Shown: positions 8,393 through 18,500 of the stretch, piece by piece
Layout of the letters: each line of letters begins with the position of its first letter
Position numbering within the stretch: position 1 is the first letter of the stretch
Source: Dyella sp. C11
Lineage (GTDB): Bacteria; Pseudomonadota; Gammaproteobacteria; Xanthomonadales; Rhodanobacteraceae
Reading direction: 5' to 3'
Length of the DNA stretch: 64,000 nt
Assembly: GCF_003121485.1 (NCBI RefSeq)
Contig: NZ_QAVX01000013.1
Coordinates: 1-64,000 of the forward strand
Program-made: the position numbers and the translations under genes
The notes under the pieces: model-generated
Told to the model about the DNA's origin: nothing
The model's database searches: none
Seen by the model: the letters and a program-made list of their open reading frames with translations, nothing else

Positions 8393-8674
8393 TTACCAGC
8401 GCAGACGTGCCCTTGCACGTGCCGCGCACTCGCCGACATGGACACCCGCCCAGGCCACCGCAAAAGCCAGGGGTAGCACGGCAAAGCGCAGCGGGGGAGC
8501 AAGCAACCCGCTGCTGGCCAGCAAAATGCCAGCCAGCACCAACAACAGGTCGGCGCGCAACCGGCGCTTTTTGCAGTCGGCGACTTTCCGCAGATAAATG
8601 GCCATGGCTTCGTCGAACGCTGCTCGTTCCACGGCCGACGTGATGCTGCGTTCCCGTGTGGCCAGCGTGCCCAT
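8393..8674 (-). CDS. Small two-helix membrane protein
   Basis: This encodes 93 residues, starting MGTLATRERS. A charged N-terminal half (about 45 residues) is followed by two hydrophobic helices (roughly 45-62 and 66-82) and an Arg-rich tail, an arrangement typical of small inner-membrane proteins of unknown function. The frame continues to 8749, but the extra residues are not protein-like. It probably forms an operon with the GAF protein downstream. No family was recognised. Confidence 0.5.
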   Translation of the reverse strand: MGTLATRERSITSAVERAAFDEAMAIYLRKVADCKKRRLRADLLLVLAGILLASSGLLAPPLRFAVLPLAFAVAWAGVHVGECAARARARLRW

Positions 8675-8916
8675 GTGCCTTCCCCCAGCTTGGCGCCTGT
8701 GCGGCGCGTGAAGGCATGTTACCGGCAGCAAAGGTGATGACGGGATCAAGGAATCGTGTGTACGAGATTCAGCAAGGAAAACAGGCTGTTTTCATGATTG
8801 ACAGCGATTCCGGGGCGGAGAGAATCTCGTCGTTGGCGTTATGAAAAAGTGAGGCCGGTGCCGGAGGGCAAGGCGGTACGGCTTCAATGATGGGCTGGGT
8901 GGCACCAGGGGACTCA

Positions 8917-10767
8917 ATGGCATCGGTAATGGGACCTTCGCGCATGCGGCGCGGCATTGTGGGTGGCTTTGCGCTGCTTGGCGTGGCGTGCGTGCTGATC
9001 GTGCTGGCCGTGGCGTCAAGCTTTCGCGCCGAGCGCTGGGTCGAGCATTCGCTGGAATTGCAGCAGAGCACCTGGGAGCTCTTCAGTCTTGTGCAGGATG
9101 CTGAGACTGGTCAGCGTGGTTATCTGCTCACAGGCGATCGCACGTATCTGACGCCGTTTCTCGATGCGAAAACGCAGCTTCCGGAGCGTGAAGCCAGGCT
9201 GCGCAGCATGGTGGCGCTGAGCCCGGAGCGGGAAGCTCAGCAAACCCAGCTGTTCAATCTCATTGCTTCCAAGATGGACGAACTCGAGCGCACGGTGCAC
9301 CTGCGTGATGCGGGTGAGATGGATGCTGCGTTCGCCGTGGTGAAGGGTGATGCCGGCCGGCAATGGATGGTGCAGATCCGCAGCATCGTCACCAACATGG
9401 ATCGAGCCGAGCAGCAGATGTTGCGCCAACGCACGGCTGCCATGGATCAGCAACGTTTCCTGCTGATGATTGCCGTGATCCTGGCCATCGGCATGGCCAG
9501 CGCGCTGACCTATATGGTGATACGCGAGGGTCAGCAGCACGCCACGGCCTTGCGGCACTCCGTTCATGCACTGGAGCAGGAGATTGGCCAGCGCGAAGAC
9601 GTTGAAGCGCAACTGCGCCAGGCACAGAAGATGGAAGCCATTGGGCATCTCACCGGTGGCGTGGCGCACGATTTCAACAATATGCTCGCCATCATCATTG
9701 GCAATCTGGAGCTGTTGTTGCGCCGCCTGCCTGAAGGTGATGCGCGCCTTCAGGGGCCTGCCAACAACGCATTGAATGGCGCCGTGAAAGCCGGCGAGCT
9801 CACCCGTCAGCTGCTGGCCTTTGCGCGACAACAGGCATTGCAACCCAAGCCGACCGATATCAATCAGTCCATTCGCGACATGTCGGCACTCTTGCGTCGC
9901 TCGCTGGGCGAAAGTATCCGTATCGAAACGGTACAGGCCGGTGGCTTGTGGCCGGCATTTGTCGACCGGGCGCAGCTGGAGAGCGCGCTGATCAACCTTG
10001 CCGTGAACAGTCGCGATGCCATGAATGGCAGCGGCAAGCTGACCATCGAAACGGCCAATACGGTGCTCGATCGCATCTATGCGCAGCAGCACGTGGAAGT
10101 CACTGCCGGTCAATACGTGATGGTGGCAGTGACCGACACCGGTGGTGGCATGACGGCAGATGTGATGCAGAAGGCGTTTGATCCGTTCTTCACGACCAAG
10201 GAGCTGGGCAAGGGCACCGGCCTGGGCCTGAGCCAGGTGCACGGATTCATCAAGCAATCGCACGGCCATATCAAGATCTACAGCGAGATCGGTGTCGGCA
10301 CGACGGTAAAGCTGTATCTGCCGCGTGACTTCTCCGAAACGTTGGACGAGGAATCGTTTGACCGTCGTGAGGACGAGCAACCTGCGCGTCACAAGGTGCT
10401 GGTGGTGGAAGACGATCACGATGTCCGGGTTTTTGTGGTCAACGCCTTGCGCGAAATCGGCTACACCACCGTTGACGTTCCCGGCGCCGAGGCGGCGTTG
10501 CATGCGATGGACGAACACCCCGATATCAAGTTGATGCTGACCGATGTAGTGATGCCCGGCATGAACGGACGCCAGTTGGCGGCCCGGGCGCGAGAGATGC
10601 GGCCCGACCTCGTCGTGGTGTACATGACCGGCTACACGCGCAACGCCATCGTGCACAACGGCATCCTGGACCCTGGTGTTCGCCTGATCAGCAAGCCGTT
10701 CACCCTGTCCGAGCTGGGCCGTGAACTGGCCACGGCGATTCGCGAAGGAACGGGCGAACGCGTTTAG
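8917..10767 (+). CDS. Membrane hybrid histidine kinase with CHASE3 sensor
   Basis: This encodes 616 residues. TM1 (about 14-36), a periplasmic CHASE3 domain with the DAETGQRGYLLTGD motif, TM2 (about 182-202), a coiled coil, HisKA with H251 in GGVAHDFNN, HATPase_c (G1 DTGGGM, G2 GTGLGLSQ) and a C-terminal receiver (LVVEDD, acceptor in LMLTDVVMPGMNG, Lys in LISKPFT). The kinase core closely resembles that of the 5221 hybrid kinase, suggesting paralogy. The ATG at 8917 has AGGGGA 5 bases upstream; the earlier ATG at 8887 has none. No response regulator with a DNA-binding domain is next to it. Confidence 0.88.
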   Translation: MASVMGPSRMRRGIVGGFALLGVACVLIVLAVASSFRAERWVEHSLELQQSTWELFSLVQDAETGQRGYLLTGDRTYLTPFLDAKTQLPEREARLRSMVALSPEREAQQTQLFNLIASKMDELERTVHLRDAGEMDAAFAVVKGDAGRQWMVQIRSIVTNMDRAEQQMLRQRTAAMDQQRFLLMIAVILAIGMASALTYMVIREGQQHATALRHSVHALEQEIGQREDVEAQLRQAQKMEAIGHLTGGVAHDFNNMLAIIIGNLELLLRRLPEGDARLQGPANNALNGAVKAGELTRQLLAFARQQALQPKPTDINQSIRDMSALLRRSLGESIRIETVQAGGLWPAFVDRAQLESALINLAVNSRDAMNGSGKLTIETANTVLDRIYAQQHVEVTAGQYVMVAVTDTGGGMTADVMQKAFDPFFTTKELGKGTGLGLSQVHGFIKQSHGHIKIYSEIGVGTTVKLYLPRDFSETLDEESFDRREDEQPARHKVLVVEDDHDVRVFVVNALREIGYTTVDVPGAEAALHAMDEHPDIKLMLTDVVMPGMNGRQLAARAREMRPDLVVVYMTGYTRNAIVHNGILDPGVRLISKPFTLSELGRELATAIREGTGERV

Positions 10768-10858
10768 CCAGCTATTTGCAGTTGCCTTCACGCGTGACTC
10801 ACTACGGGCTCACGCGCGAGGGCTTTTGCTCGTGTTTCGTCCTTTCAGGAGCCCTGTC

Positions 10859-11782
10859 ATGGCTCGCCCCATCTGGACTGGAACGCTGTCATTTGGCCTG
10901 TTGAATGTGCCTGTGTCGGTGATGCCGGGAGAGCGTCGCGTCGACCTGCATTTCCGCATGCTCGACAGTCGCAGCAATACGCCGATCCGCTACGAGCGCG
11001 TCAACGCCGACACGGGCGAGGAGGTGCCATGGAAAGACATCGTCAAGGCCTACGAGTACAAGAAAGGCAGCTACGTGGTGCTGAAGCCGGAGGACATCAA
11101 ATCCGCGTCGCCGGAGGGCCGGGAGGCGGTTGAGGTGGAAGCCTTCGTCGATGCGGCGTCCGTGGGTCCCGAATACTTCGAGAAACCTTATGTGCTGGTG
11201 CCCGGCAAGAAAGCCGAGAAGGGTTATGTGCTGCTGCGCGAAACGCTGCGACGTACGGGGAAGATCGGCATTGCGCGCGTGGTGATCCGTACGCGTGAAT
11301 ACCTGTCCGCCGTGATGCCCAAGGACGACAGCCTGCTGCTGGTGTTGCTGCGCTATCCACAAGAACTGGTGCCTGTGGACGATTACACGCTACCCAGCGG
11401 CAAGCCTGCGAGCTATCGCATCAGCACCAAGGAATTGCAGATGGCTGAGCAGCTGGTCGAATCGATGGCTGGCGAATGGGCGCCGGGTGACTACCGCGAC
11501 GAATTCCGCGACCGCCTGCACAAGGTGATCGAAAAACGCATGAAGTCCAAGGGCCTGGTGACGCCCGTGGTCGATGAGCCCGAGTCGCCCGAAGACGCCA
11601 GCACCAACGTGGTGGATTTCATGGCGCTGCTGCAGAAAAGCCTGGCAAGCAAAAGGCGCACGCCGGCCAAGAAATCGACTTCGCGCGCCAAATCAGCAGG
11701 TGGCGCCACGCGCAAGCGTGCGGCAGCGAAGAAGACCGCAAAGGCAGCGACCAAGAAGCGCGCCTCACGTCGTACGGCCTGA
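10859..11782 (+). CDS. ku: Ku, non-homologous end-joining DNA-end-binding protein
   Basis: This encodes 307 residues. Bacterial Ku homodimers thread onto double-strand break ends and recruit LigD. The N-terminus MARPIWTGTLSFGLLNVPV is diagnostic, followed by the Ku core with YERVNADTGEEVPW and the dimerisation arm to about residue 255. The last 45 residues are a Lys/Ala/Arg-rich extension like a histone H1 tail; such extensions are known to bind DNA in some bacterial Ku proteins. CAGGAG lies 7 bases before the ATG. ligD follows after 21 bp, so the two are almost certainly co-transcribed. Confidence 0.96.
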   Translation: MARPIWTGTLSFGLLNVPVSVMPGERRVDLHFRMLDSRSNTPIRYERVNADTGEEVPWKDIVKAYEYKKGSYVVLKPEDIKSASPEGREAVEVEAFVDAASVGPEYFEKPYVLVPGKKAEKGYVLLRETLRRTGKIGIARVVIRTREYLSAVMPKDDSLLLVLLRYPQELVPVDDYTLPSGKPASYRISTKELQMAEQLVESMAGEWAPGDYRDEFRDRLHKVIEKRMKSKGLVTPVVDEPESPEDASTNVVDFMALLQKSLASKRRTPAKKSTSRAKSAGGATRKRAAAKKTAKAATKKRASRRTA

Positions 11783-11803
11783 CGACGTCGGACGTCTCGC
11801 CCC

Positions 11804-14377
11804 ATGTCATTGCGCGAATATCGTCGCAAGCGGAATTTCTCCCGGACTGACGAACCTTCCGGTTCGCCTGGTGCCGGTGGAAAGCGCCCCATCTTCGTCG
11901 TGCAACTGCATCACGCGCGGCGCCGCCATTTTGATTTCCGCCTGCAGGTAGGCAAGGTGCTCAAGAGCTGGGCCGTTCCCAAAGGCCCCAGTTTTGATCC
12001 GGCGGTGAAACGGCTGGCTGTCGAGGTGGAAGATCACCCGTTGTCGTATGCCGATTTCGAGGGCGACATTCCCGAGGGCAACTATGGCGCAGGGCACGTC
12101 GATCAGTTCGATCGTGGTTTGTGGGCCAGTGATGGCGACGTATCTGCACAGCTACGCAAGGGGCACCTGGAGTTCACGCTGTACGGCAAGCGATTGCACG
12201 GGCGTTGGCATCTGGTGCGAAGCCATCGAAAGGAGCGGCAGCCTGCGTGGTTCCTGATCAAGTCGCAAGATGAATACGCCGGTGATGTGGAGGCTGATGA
12301 CTTGCTTGATACGGCCATGCCGGCTTCCAGAAGGTCGGCGGCAGGGAAGGTAGCTTCCAGGGCGGCGACAGCGAAGAAGGCGGCGACGAAAAAGGCAGTC
12401 AAAATGACGGGAAAGACTGCGACAAAGGCCGCTGCTGGCCGAAAATCAGTCTCACTGAAAGGCATCAAAAAACGTCACGCAGAAACCATTGATGCGGGTT
12501 TCTTTCCACCAGCGCTCACCCAGCTTCGCCATGCGTTGCCCGAAGGCGATGACTGGCTGCACGAGATCAAGTGGGATGGCTATCGCATTCTCACGGCGGT
12601 AGCCGATGGCGACGTGCGTTGCTGGTCCCGCAATGCCCTGGAATGGACCGACCGCATCGCTGACATTGCCGATGCCGTACGCGCATTGGGATTGAAGTCG
12701 CTTCGCCTGGATGGCGAGCTCGTCGTGATGGATGGCGGGCGCAGCGATTTTGCAGCGCTTCAGAAGACGCTTTCCGGCGAGCGACGCGGGCATCTGGTCT
12801 ATATGGTGTTTGACGTCCTCCACGTGAATGGGCAGGACGTGAGCCAGGCTCCTTTGATCGAACGAAAGGCCTTGCTCAAGAAGATCATCGGTTTGCCGAA
12901 ACGCGGCCGAAACAGCGTGCTTGGTTACAGCGACCATGTGGTCGGCCACGGCGAGGACATGCTCGCCATGGTGATGAAAGAGGGCCTGGAAGGTGTGGTC
13001 TCCAAGCGCACGTTATCCGCGTATCACGCGGGTCGCAGTGGCGACTGGTTGAAGATCAAGCGGCTGGAAAGCGATGAATTTGCCGTGGTGGGCTATACGC
13101 CGGGCAAGGGCAGTCGTGAGGGCTTTGGCTCGCTATTGCTGGGCAGGCCGGGATCGAAGGGTGGCTGGGACTATGCCGGTCGCGTGGGTTCCGGTTTCAG
13201 CGATGCACAGCTCAAGCAACTGGGTCATGCGCTGGCCGGCCTGAAGGGCGGTTCGCGACCCACCGTGCACGAAAACACTATCGATCCCTTGTTGCGGCAG
13301 GCGCGCTGGATCAGGCCGCAGGCTGTCGTCGAGGTCTACTATCGCGGCATGGGCGGCAATGGCCTGCTTCGCCAGCCCAGCCTGAAGGCTCTGCGTGAGG
13401 ACAAAACCGTGGCCAGTCTCCATCAGCCGGATCGCCCTGCGCGTGGCACGGCCGCGTCGCGCAAAAGCGCACCGGGCAGTGCGTTGAAAGATGCGCCGGT
13501 CATTCGCGGTATCACCATCACGCATCCGGAGCGCGAGGTATATCCGGGGATCACCAAGCTGGATGTGGCGCGCTACTACGACACGGTGATGGACTGGTTT
13601 CTGCCTGGCGTGCAAGGCCGCCCGCTTTCCATTCTGCGTTGTCCGGACGGTACGGAAGGTACGTGTTTCTTCCAGAAGCACCCGATGCCCGGCATGAAGC
13701 ATGTGAAACAGGTTTCGATCAAGGAGAGTTCAGGCGCGAAGGGCGTCTATCTGTGTCCCACGGACGAGACATCCATCATCGAACTGGTGCAGTTCGGCGT
13801 CATCGAGTTTCACCCCTGGGGCGGGCTGGCCGCTACGCCCGACAAGGCCGATCGTGTGGTATTCGATCTTGATCCGGCTGACGATGTCAGTTGGGAGCGT
13901 GTTGTATCCGCGGCACGCACGACGCGACGTTTGTTGAGTCAACTGGGCCTTGAGTCCTTCGTGCGTACAACCGGCGGCAAGGGTCTGCATGTGGTCGTGC
14001 CCTTGCGTCCTTCGGCGGCATGGGCCGAAGTAGAGGTGTTTGCAAAAGCGTTCGCCATGTCGTTGGCGGGTGCGTATCCCGATGAGTTCGTTGCCGTTGC
14101 CAGCAAGGCGAAACGGCGTGGCAAGATATTTTTCGACTATTTGCGCAATGGGCGCGGCGCTACCAGCGTGGCGTCCTATTCCTTGCGTGCCCGCCCCGGC
14201 GCACCTGTTGCGGTGCCGTTGCGCTGGGAGGAGCTGGGCAAGCTGGAGAGTGGAGCTGCATTCGATCTCGCGCGAACGGTGGCTCGGCTGAAACGCCTGC
14301 GCGGCGATCCATGGAAAGCGATGAATGAGCTGCGACAGAGCCTTGCCCGAGCCCTGAAATCCGTTGCTTCTCAGTGA
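11804..14377 (+). CDS. ligD: LigD, multifunctional ATP-dependent DNA ligase
   Basis: This encodes 857 residues in the order phosphoesterase (about 1-170), ligase (about 225-535), polymerase/primase (about 555-857), the same order as Pseudomonas LigD (about 840 residues). Visible: the phosphoesterase HHARRRHFDFRL, the adenylated ligase Lys K256 in EIKWDGYR, and the polymerase acidic motif DLDPAD. Together with Ku it processes and joins double-strand breaks. Between phosphoesterase and ligase lies a Lys/Ala-rich linker (about 172-222) like the Ku tail. The end overlaps a convergent small gene by 7 bp. Confidence 0.96.
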   Translation: MSLREYRRKRNFSRTDEPSGSPGAGGKRPIFVVQLHHARRRHFDFRLQVGKVLKSWAVPKGPSFDPAVKRLAVEVEDHPLSYADFEGDIPEGNYGAGHVDQFDRGLWASDGDVSAQLRKGHLEFTLYGKRLHGRWHLVRSHRKERQPAWFLIKSQDEYAGDVEADDLLDTAMPASRRSAAGKVASRAATAKKAATKKAVKMTGKTATKAAAGRKSVSLKGIKKRHAETIDAGFFPPALTQLRHALPEGDDWLHEIKWDGYRILTAVADGDVRCWSRNALEWTDRIADIADAVRALGLKSLRLDGELVVMDGGRSDFAALQKTLSGERRGHLVYMVFDVLHVNGQDVSQAPLIERKALLKKIIGLPKRGRNSVLGYSDHVVGHGEDMLAMVMKEGLEGVVSKRTLSAYHAGRSGDWLKIKRLESDEFAVVGYTPGKGSREGFGSLLLGRPGSKGGWDYAGRVGSGFSDAQLKQLGHALAGLKGGSRPTVHENTIDPLLRQARWIRPQAVVEVYYRGMGGNGLLRQPSLKALREDKTVASLHQPDRPARGTAASRKSAPGSALKDAPVIRGITITHPEREVYPGITKLDVARYYDTVMDWFLPGVQGRPLSILRCPDGTEGTCFFQKHPMPGMKHVKQVSIKESSGAKGVYLCPTDETSIIELVQFGVIEFHPWGGLAATPDKADRVVFDLDPADDVSWERVVSAARTTRRLLSQLGLESFVRTTGGKGLHVVVPLRPSAAWAEVEVFAKAFAMSLAGAYPDEFVAVASKAKRRGKIFFDYLRNGRGATSVASYSLRARPGAPVAVPLRWEELGKLESGAAFDLARTVARLKRLRGDPWKAMNELRQSLARALKSVASQ

Positions 14378-14532
14378 TGCCCCGGCTTTTGCCGTGGGTT
14401 GTTCTGCGGCTCGTGTGGCGTGCGCTCGTTTGGCTGTGACTTGCCTTTCGCCGGCGTCGGCTGGGGTTCCGGAAAGCCAGACGTGCCATGCGGTTGGCGG
14501 GGTTTGTGGTTTTCAGTCTTTTCGGTGTTCAT
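14371..14532 (-). CDS. Small Pro/Lys/His-rich hypothetical protein
   Basis: This encodes 53 residues, starting MNTEKTENHKPRQPHGTSGF. It is very hydrophilic and proline-rich with many KP/QP pairs and is probably disordered. GAGG lies 8 bases before the ATG, a well-placed site that supports real translation. It converges on and overlaps ligD by 7 bp. No function can be proposed. Confidence 0.5.
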   Translation of the reverse strand: MNTEKTENHKPRQPHGTSGFPEPQPTPAKGKSQPNERTPHEPQNNPRQKPGHH

Positions 14533-14619
14533 GGTGACGACCTCTGCAACATGCGCTTGCAGGCTGTCGCCGGGCGGATGCATGCGGCGTGGAAATGGCG
14601 TGATCGTTACGCACTGCGT

Positions 14620-15321
14620 TCAGGCATGCACGCTATGCGATTTACGCGTCCGAAATGCCAGGCTGATGCGTGGACCTGCGGCGTGCGTCTGCTTGGGAAT
14701 GCCGTGGTCGTAATGCAGCTGTGTTTCCCAGCTCATGATCAAAAGGCTGCCCGCGGTCAGGTCCACGTCCATGCGGCGCGCAGGAGCGTGCTTCTTGTTG
14801 CGGATGTGCATGCGCCGTGTAGCACCCAGCGAGAGCAGGGCGATAGGCCTTCCTTCGACCAGATCGCCCAATCGATCGTTGTGCATCGCCACGCTGTCGT
14901 GCTGGTCGCGGTACAGATTCAGGCCGATGCTGTTGAAGTGTTCGCCTGTGCGTAGACGCACGCGTCCCAGGGCGGCCTCCAGCGGCCATGGAAGGTCGGG
15001 CTGGTCCGCCGCAAAGTGCGAAGTAAGTCTTGGCACATCCAGTTCGCGCTCATACATCACGCGACGCTGCTGATGCCAGATGGGGCTGTCGAGAAGCAGG
15101 GCGTGCCATTCGGCGCCCTCCGCGTCATCAATCACGTTTTCCTCGAGCACGATCCTGCCGCTGGCGTCGTCCAGCAGAACCAGTGGGCCTTGCTTGAACA
15201 GGGAGAGCTGGGACACGTCGGAAGGTGGCAATGGCAGATATCTGCCCTGGATATGGGGATGTTTGGGCGCAAAACGAAGCCCCGAGCCGCACTTCTCCGC
15301 ATGCCATAGGGCGCCAGACAT
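14620..15321 (-). CDS. AlkB-like 2-oxoglutarate/Fe(II) dioxygenase
   Basis: This encodes 233 residues. The iron ligands are H147 and D149 in MHNDR and H206 in HYDHGIPK; 2-oxoglutarate-binding R218 and R224 are in PRISLAFR. That is the AlkB pattern. AlkB-type enzymes remove methyl groups from alkylated bases in nucleic acids; protein or RNA substrates are possible for some members. The Ku/LigD neighbourhood supports a DNA-repair role. The start is unsure: ATG 15321 gives an N-terminal extension of about 35 residues, and a GTG inside (VSQLSLF) would give the more usual 197 residues. Confidence 0.85.
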   Translation of the reverse strand: MSGALWHAEKCGSGLRFAPKHPHIQGRYLPLPPSDVSQLSLFKQGPLVLLDDASGRIVLEENVIDDAEGAEWHALLLDSPIWHQQRRVMYERELDVPRLTSHFAADQPDLPWPLEAALGRVRLRTGEHFNSIGLNLYRDQHDSVAMHNDRLGDLVEGRPIALLSLGATRRMHIRNKKHAPARRMDVDLTAGSLLIMSWETQLHYDHGIPKQTHAAGPRISLAFRTRKSHSVHA

Positions 15322-15541
15322 GCCGCTTAGTACCGAAGTGCTATGGCGACACCGGGCAAGCGGGCGCATCGTCGTCAGGTCTGGGGTCGAGGCCGCGCAG
15401 TGCGGCTGTCTTGTGGCCGGGCATGGGGATGCCCGGTGGGGCAACGGGTGCCATTTCGCGCGGGTGATTTCGCCCGTCGTGCAGCCACGCTGGTGGCTGC
15501 ACTCCGCGACGTTGCGCATTCAGCCATAGAGGGAGTTCGCG

Positions 15542-18500
15542 ATGAACGGGCATGTACGTTGCGATGGCGCTTCAAAGGCAGACGTCGACGCCGTAAAACT
15601 GCGCCGTGAAGCGCTGCTCGACAGTCATGGACATCCCGTTGTGGCGTCTGCCGCGCCCACCATGGGGCTGGCGCTTTCGGGCGGTGGCATTCGCAGCGCC
15701 ACGTTTTGCCTCGGGCTGCTCCGGGCATTGGCCAAGAACGGCGTGCTCCATCGGTTTGACTATCTTTCCACCGTGTCGGGTGGTGGCTATATCGGGGCCA
15801 TGCTGGGGCGGCTCTATCAACGCAAGCCGGACGCGAACGCCGGCAACGCGCTGGATGTCGAGGCCGGCCTCGCGAACGACGGTTCGCTGCTGCTCTGGTG
15901 GATGCGAAACAACGGGCGGTATCTGTTGCCGTCGGGCATCAAGGATCTTTTTCAGGCGTGTTCCGGACAGCTCCGCAGTTTCGTTGCGACGCAATTCGAG
16001 TTCATGGTGGTGTGCCTCTTCGGTGCATTGCTTGTGGTGGCGCCGCATATTTTTCTCGCCTGGGCGACGCCGCCCAACGGCGTGCTGCCTGTGAATTTCA
16101 GCCCATGGTTTGTGCTGGCTGCGGTGTTCGGACTGGTTGCAGTGGCGGCGTGCTATGGCTACTGGTTGCTGGAAGTGGGGCTGTCGACCGGCTTGTTGCT
16201 GGCGGTGCTCTGCGCGCTGATCGGCGGCTGGCTCGGCAGCCTGGGTTGGCAGGCTTTCCACGCAAAGTCCACGCAGACGGCAGTGGCGTTGTTCTTCGCC
16301 AGCGGATTGCTGTTGCCCGCCATCGTCGGTTGGCCCTGGTCGCTGATTTGTAGGAGCAGGGACAAGGCGGTGGATGTGAGCCGCCTGCGTTTCACCAACG
16401 TCTTGTCGATGTGCCTGACCTTGACGGTCGGTGCCGTGATTCTTGGCGGCCTGGACATGGTCAGCTGGTTTCTCCGCTATGAGCTGCTCGGCGGGCTGGG
16501 TGGCCACAACCCCGTTCGACTGTCGTGGGGCATCGGCTGGACGTCGCTCCTGGTGATCGTGGCGCGCGCGATAGCGCCGGTGCTTTCGTCAAGAGACAAG
16601 ACAATGGCCGCCGGGCTTCCCGTGGAAACGCTGGGGAACAGCGTTGGTCTTGCGTTGATCCTGGCGGTGGGCATTGCGTGGCTGGGTGTGTACCAGGCGC
16701 TGTTGCTGCCCAATGATGCGGCCGTCATGGCAGGTCATCCGCAAGCCTATCTCTATGCGCCCGTGCTGCTTTTTCTGGGACTGGTGGTGGTGTTCATTAC
16801 CGGTAACAAATTGCAGCAGCTCAATCTGTCATCGCTGCATTTCTTCTATCGCTCACGCATCGCGAGGGCCTATGTTTCCGTGGGAAATCATGGGCAATCC
16901 GGCCAGGCGGAGGGTGCCCGTTTCCCCGTGTCGCCGCTTGTCGCCAACACGCGTACTTTCACCGAACGCACCCTTCGCGTGACGGAACAACTTCCCAGCG
17001 ATGACACGCCGTTTCTCTCCTATGTGCCGCATCGTTTTGGTGGGCCCATTCACCTGATCAACTGCTGCATCAACCAGACACGTGACGACCGCACCGGTCT
17101 GTTCAATGCCGATCGCAAGGGCGTCAATCTCACGCTGAGCGCACTGGGCGTGGAAACCGGTGCACAGCAGCCTGAGTCGCCGGCCGATGGCGTGTTGGCG
17201 AAAGACACCCTGGCGCAATGGATAGCCATTTCCGGTGCTGCCGTTGCCTCGGGCATGGGTTCCAATACCAAGCCGGGCATTGCCGTGATGACGTTTCTCA
17301 GCGGCTTTCGGCTGGGTTACTGGACGCAGAGCCTGATCCAGTCGTGGAAGGCGAGTCGCCTTGGTCTGGCCAAGTACCGTTCGCTGCTGCGGGAAATGTT
17401 TGCCCAGTTTCCCGGGCTCGGTGCGCGATATTGGTATGTGTCGGACGGCGGGCATTTCGACAACACAGGTGTGTATGCGTTGCTGAAACGGCGCGTGTCG
17501 GTGATTGTGCTGGCCGATTGCGGAGCTGACCCGGATTATCGTTTTGGCGATTTGCAGAATCTGGTGCGCAAGGCGCGCATCGATTACGACGTCATCATCG
17601 AGTTCATCGATCCGGAGTCATTGCCATCCGGCATCCTGCCGAAGGGCCATTGCTTTGGAACACCAACCAGTATCCAGGCACACCCGGGCAGCGCCTGCCT
17701 TGTGCTCGCGCGCATCCTGTATCCAGGCAGCCAACAGTGCGGAACCTTGTTGGTCGTCAAGCCGCGCGTGAGTGAGGATCTGGATCTGGACGTGGTGAGC
17801 TACAGCGACCGCAATCCATCCTTTCCTCAGCAAAGCACCGTCAATCAGTTCTTCAGCGAAGAAGAATGGGAAAGCTACTGTACGCTTGGCCTGAGCATCG
17901 GGCGCCGCATCGATGCAGCCATGCTTGCGCACGCACCAGGCTGGACCATGGCGTCGGCGCCGGCGAGCGCCTCTACCCTGACGCCGGAAGCCGGTCCCGC
18001 AGCGATCAAGGCGCAAGGGCGACGCAAGGTGGTCAAGGCAGTCGGCACATCGCTGGGCGCCGGCGTGCTGCTGACCACGGCCGTTGCTGCATGGCAGGCG
18101 TGGCAGGGCTACCGCACCGAGCTGGAACATCAACGCGATGCGTTCAACGATGCCGTGTCCGCAGCATGGGGCGTCATGCCGGCGGGCATCGTGGACTTCT
18201 CGTCCGCCACAACCGCCGGCTTCAGCAAGCTCCAGCAGTACGTGCGCACTTACGGCGTCAACAGTGATCAGGAAAGTCAGCTTGGGGATGTCATCGCGCG
18301 ATTGGAACAGCTTTGTGGTGGTCCGCACGTGGATGACAAGGATCGCCAGGATTGCCAGAACCAGGCGGCGCGACTCGACTACACGGGCGACGATAGCGAC
18401 CGTTCATCAACCGAGGCGTTGGCCGTCTACACCAATTGGCCAGTGCGAAACACGCTGCAGTCAACATCGATCAATACGACCATGCCTGCGCAGGCAGTGG

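Noticed and set aside
9016-10791. 591-residue minus-strand frame opposite the CHASE3 kinase
   Set aside because: Shadow of the kinase reading frame; no ribosome site and no recognisable fold.
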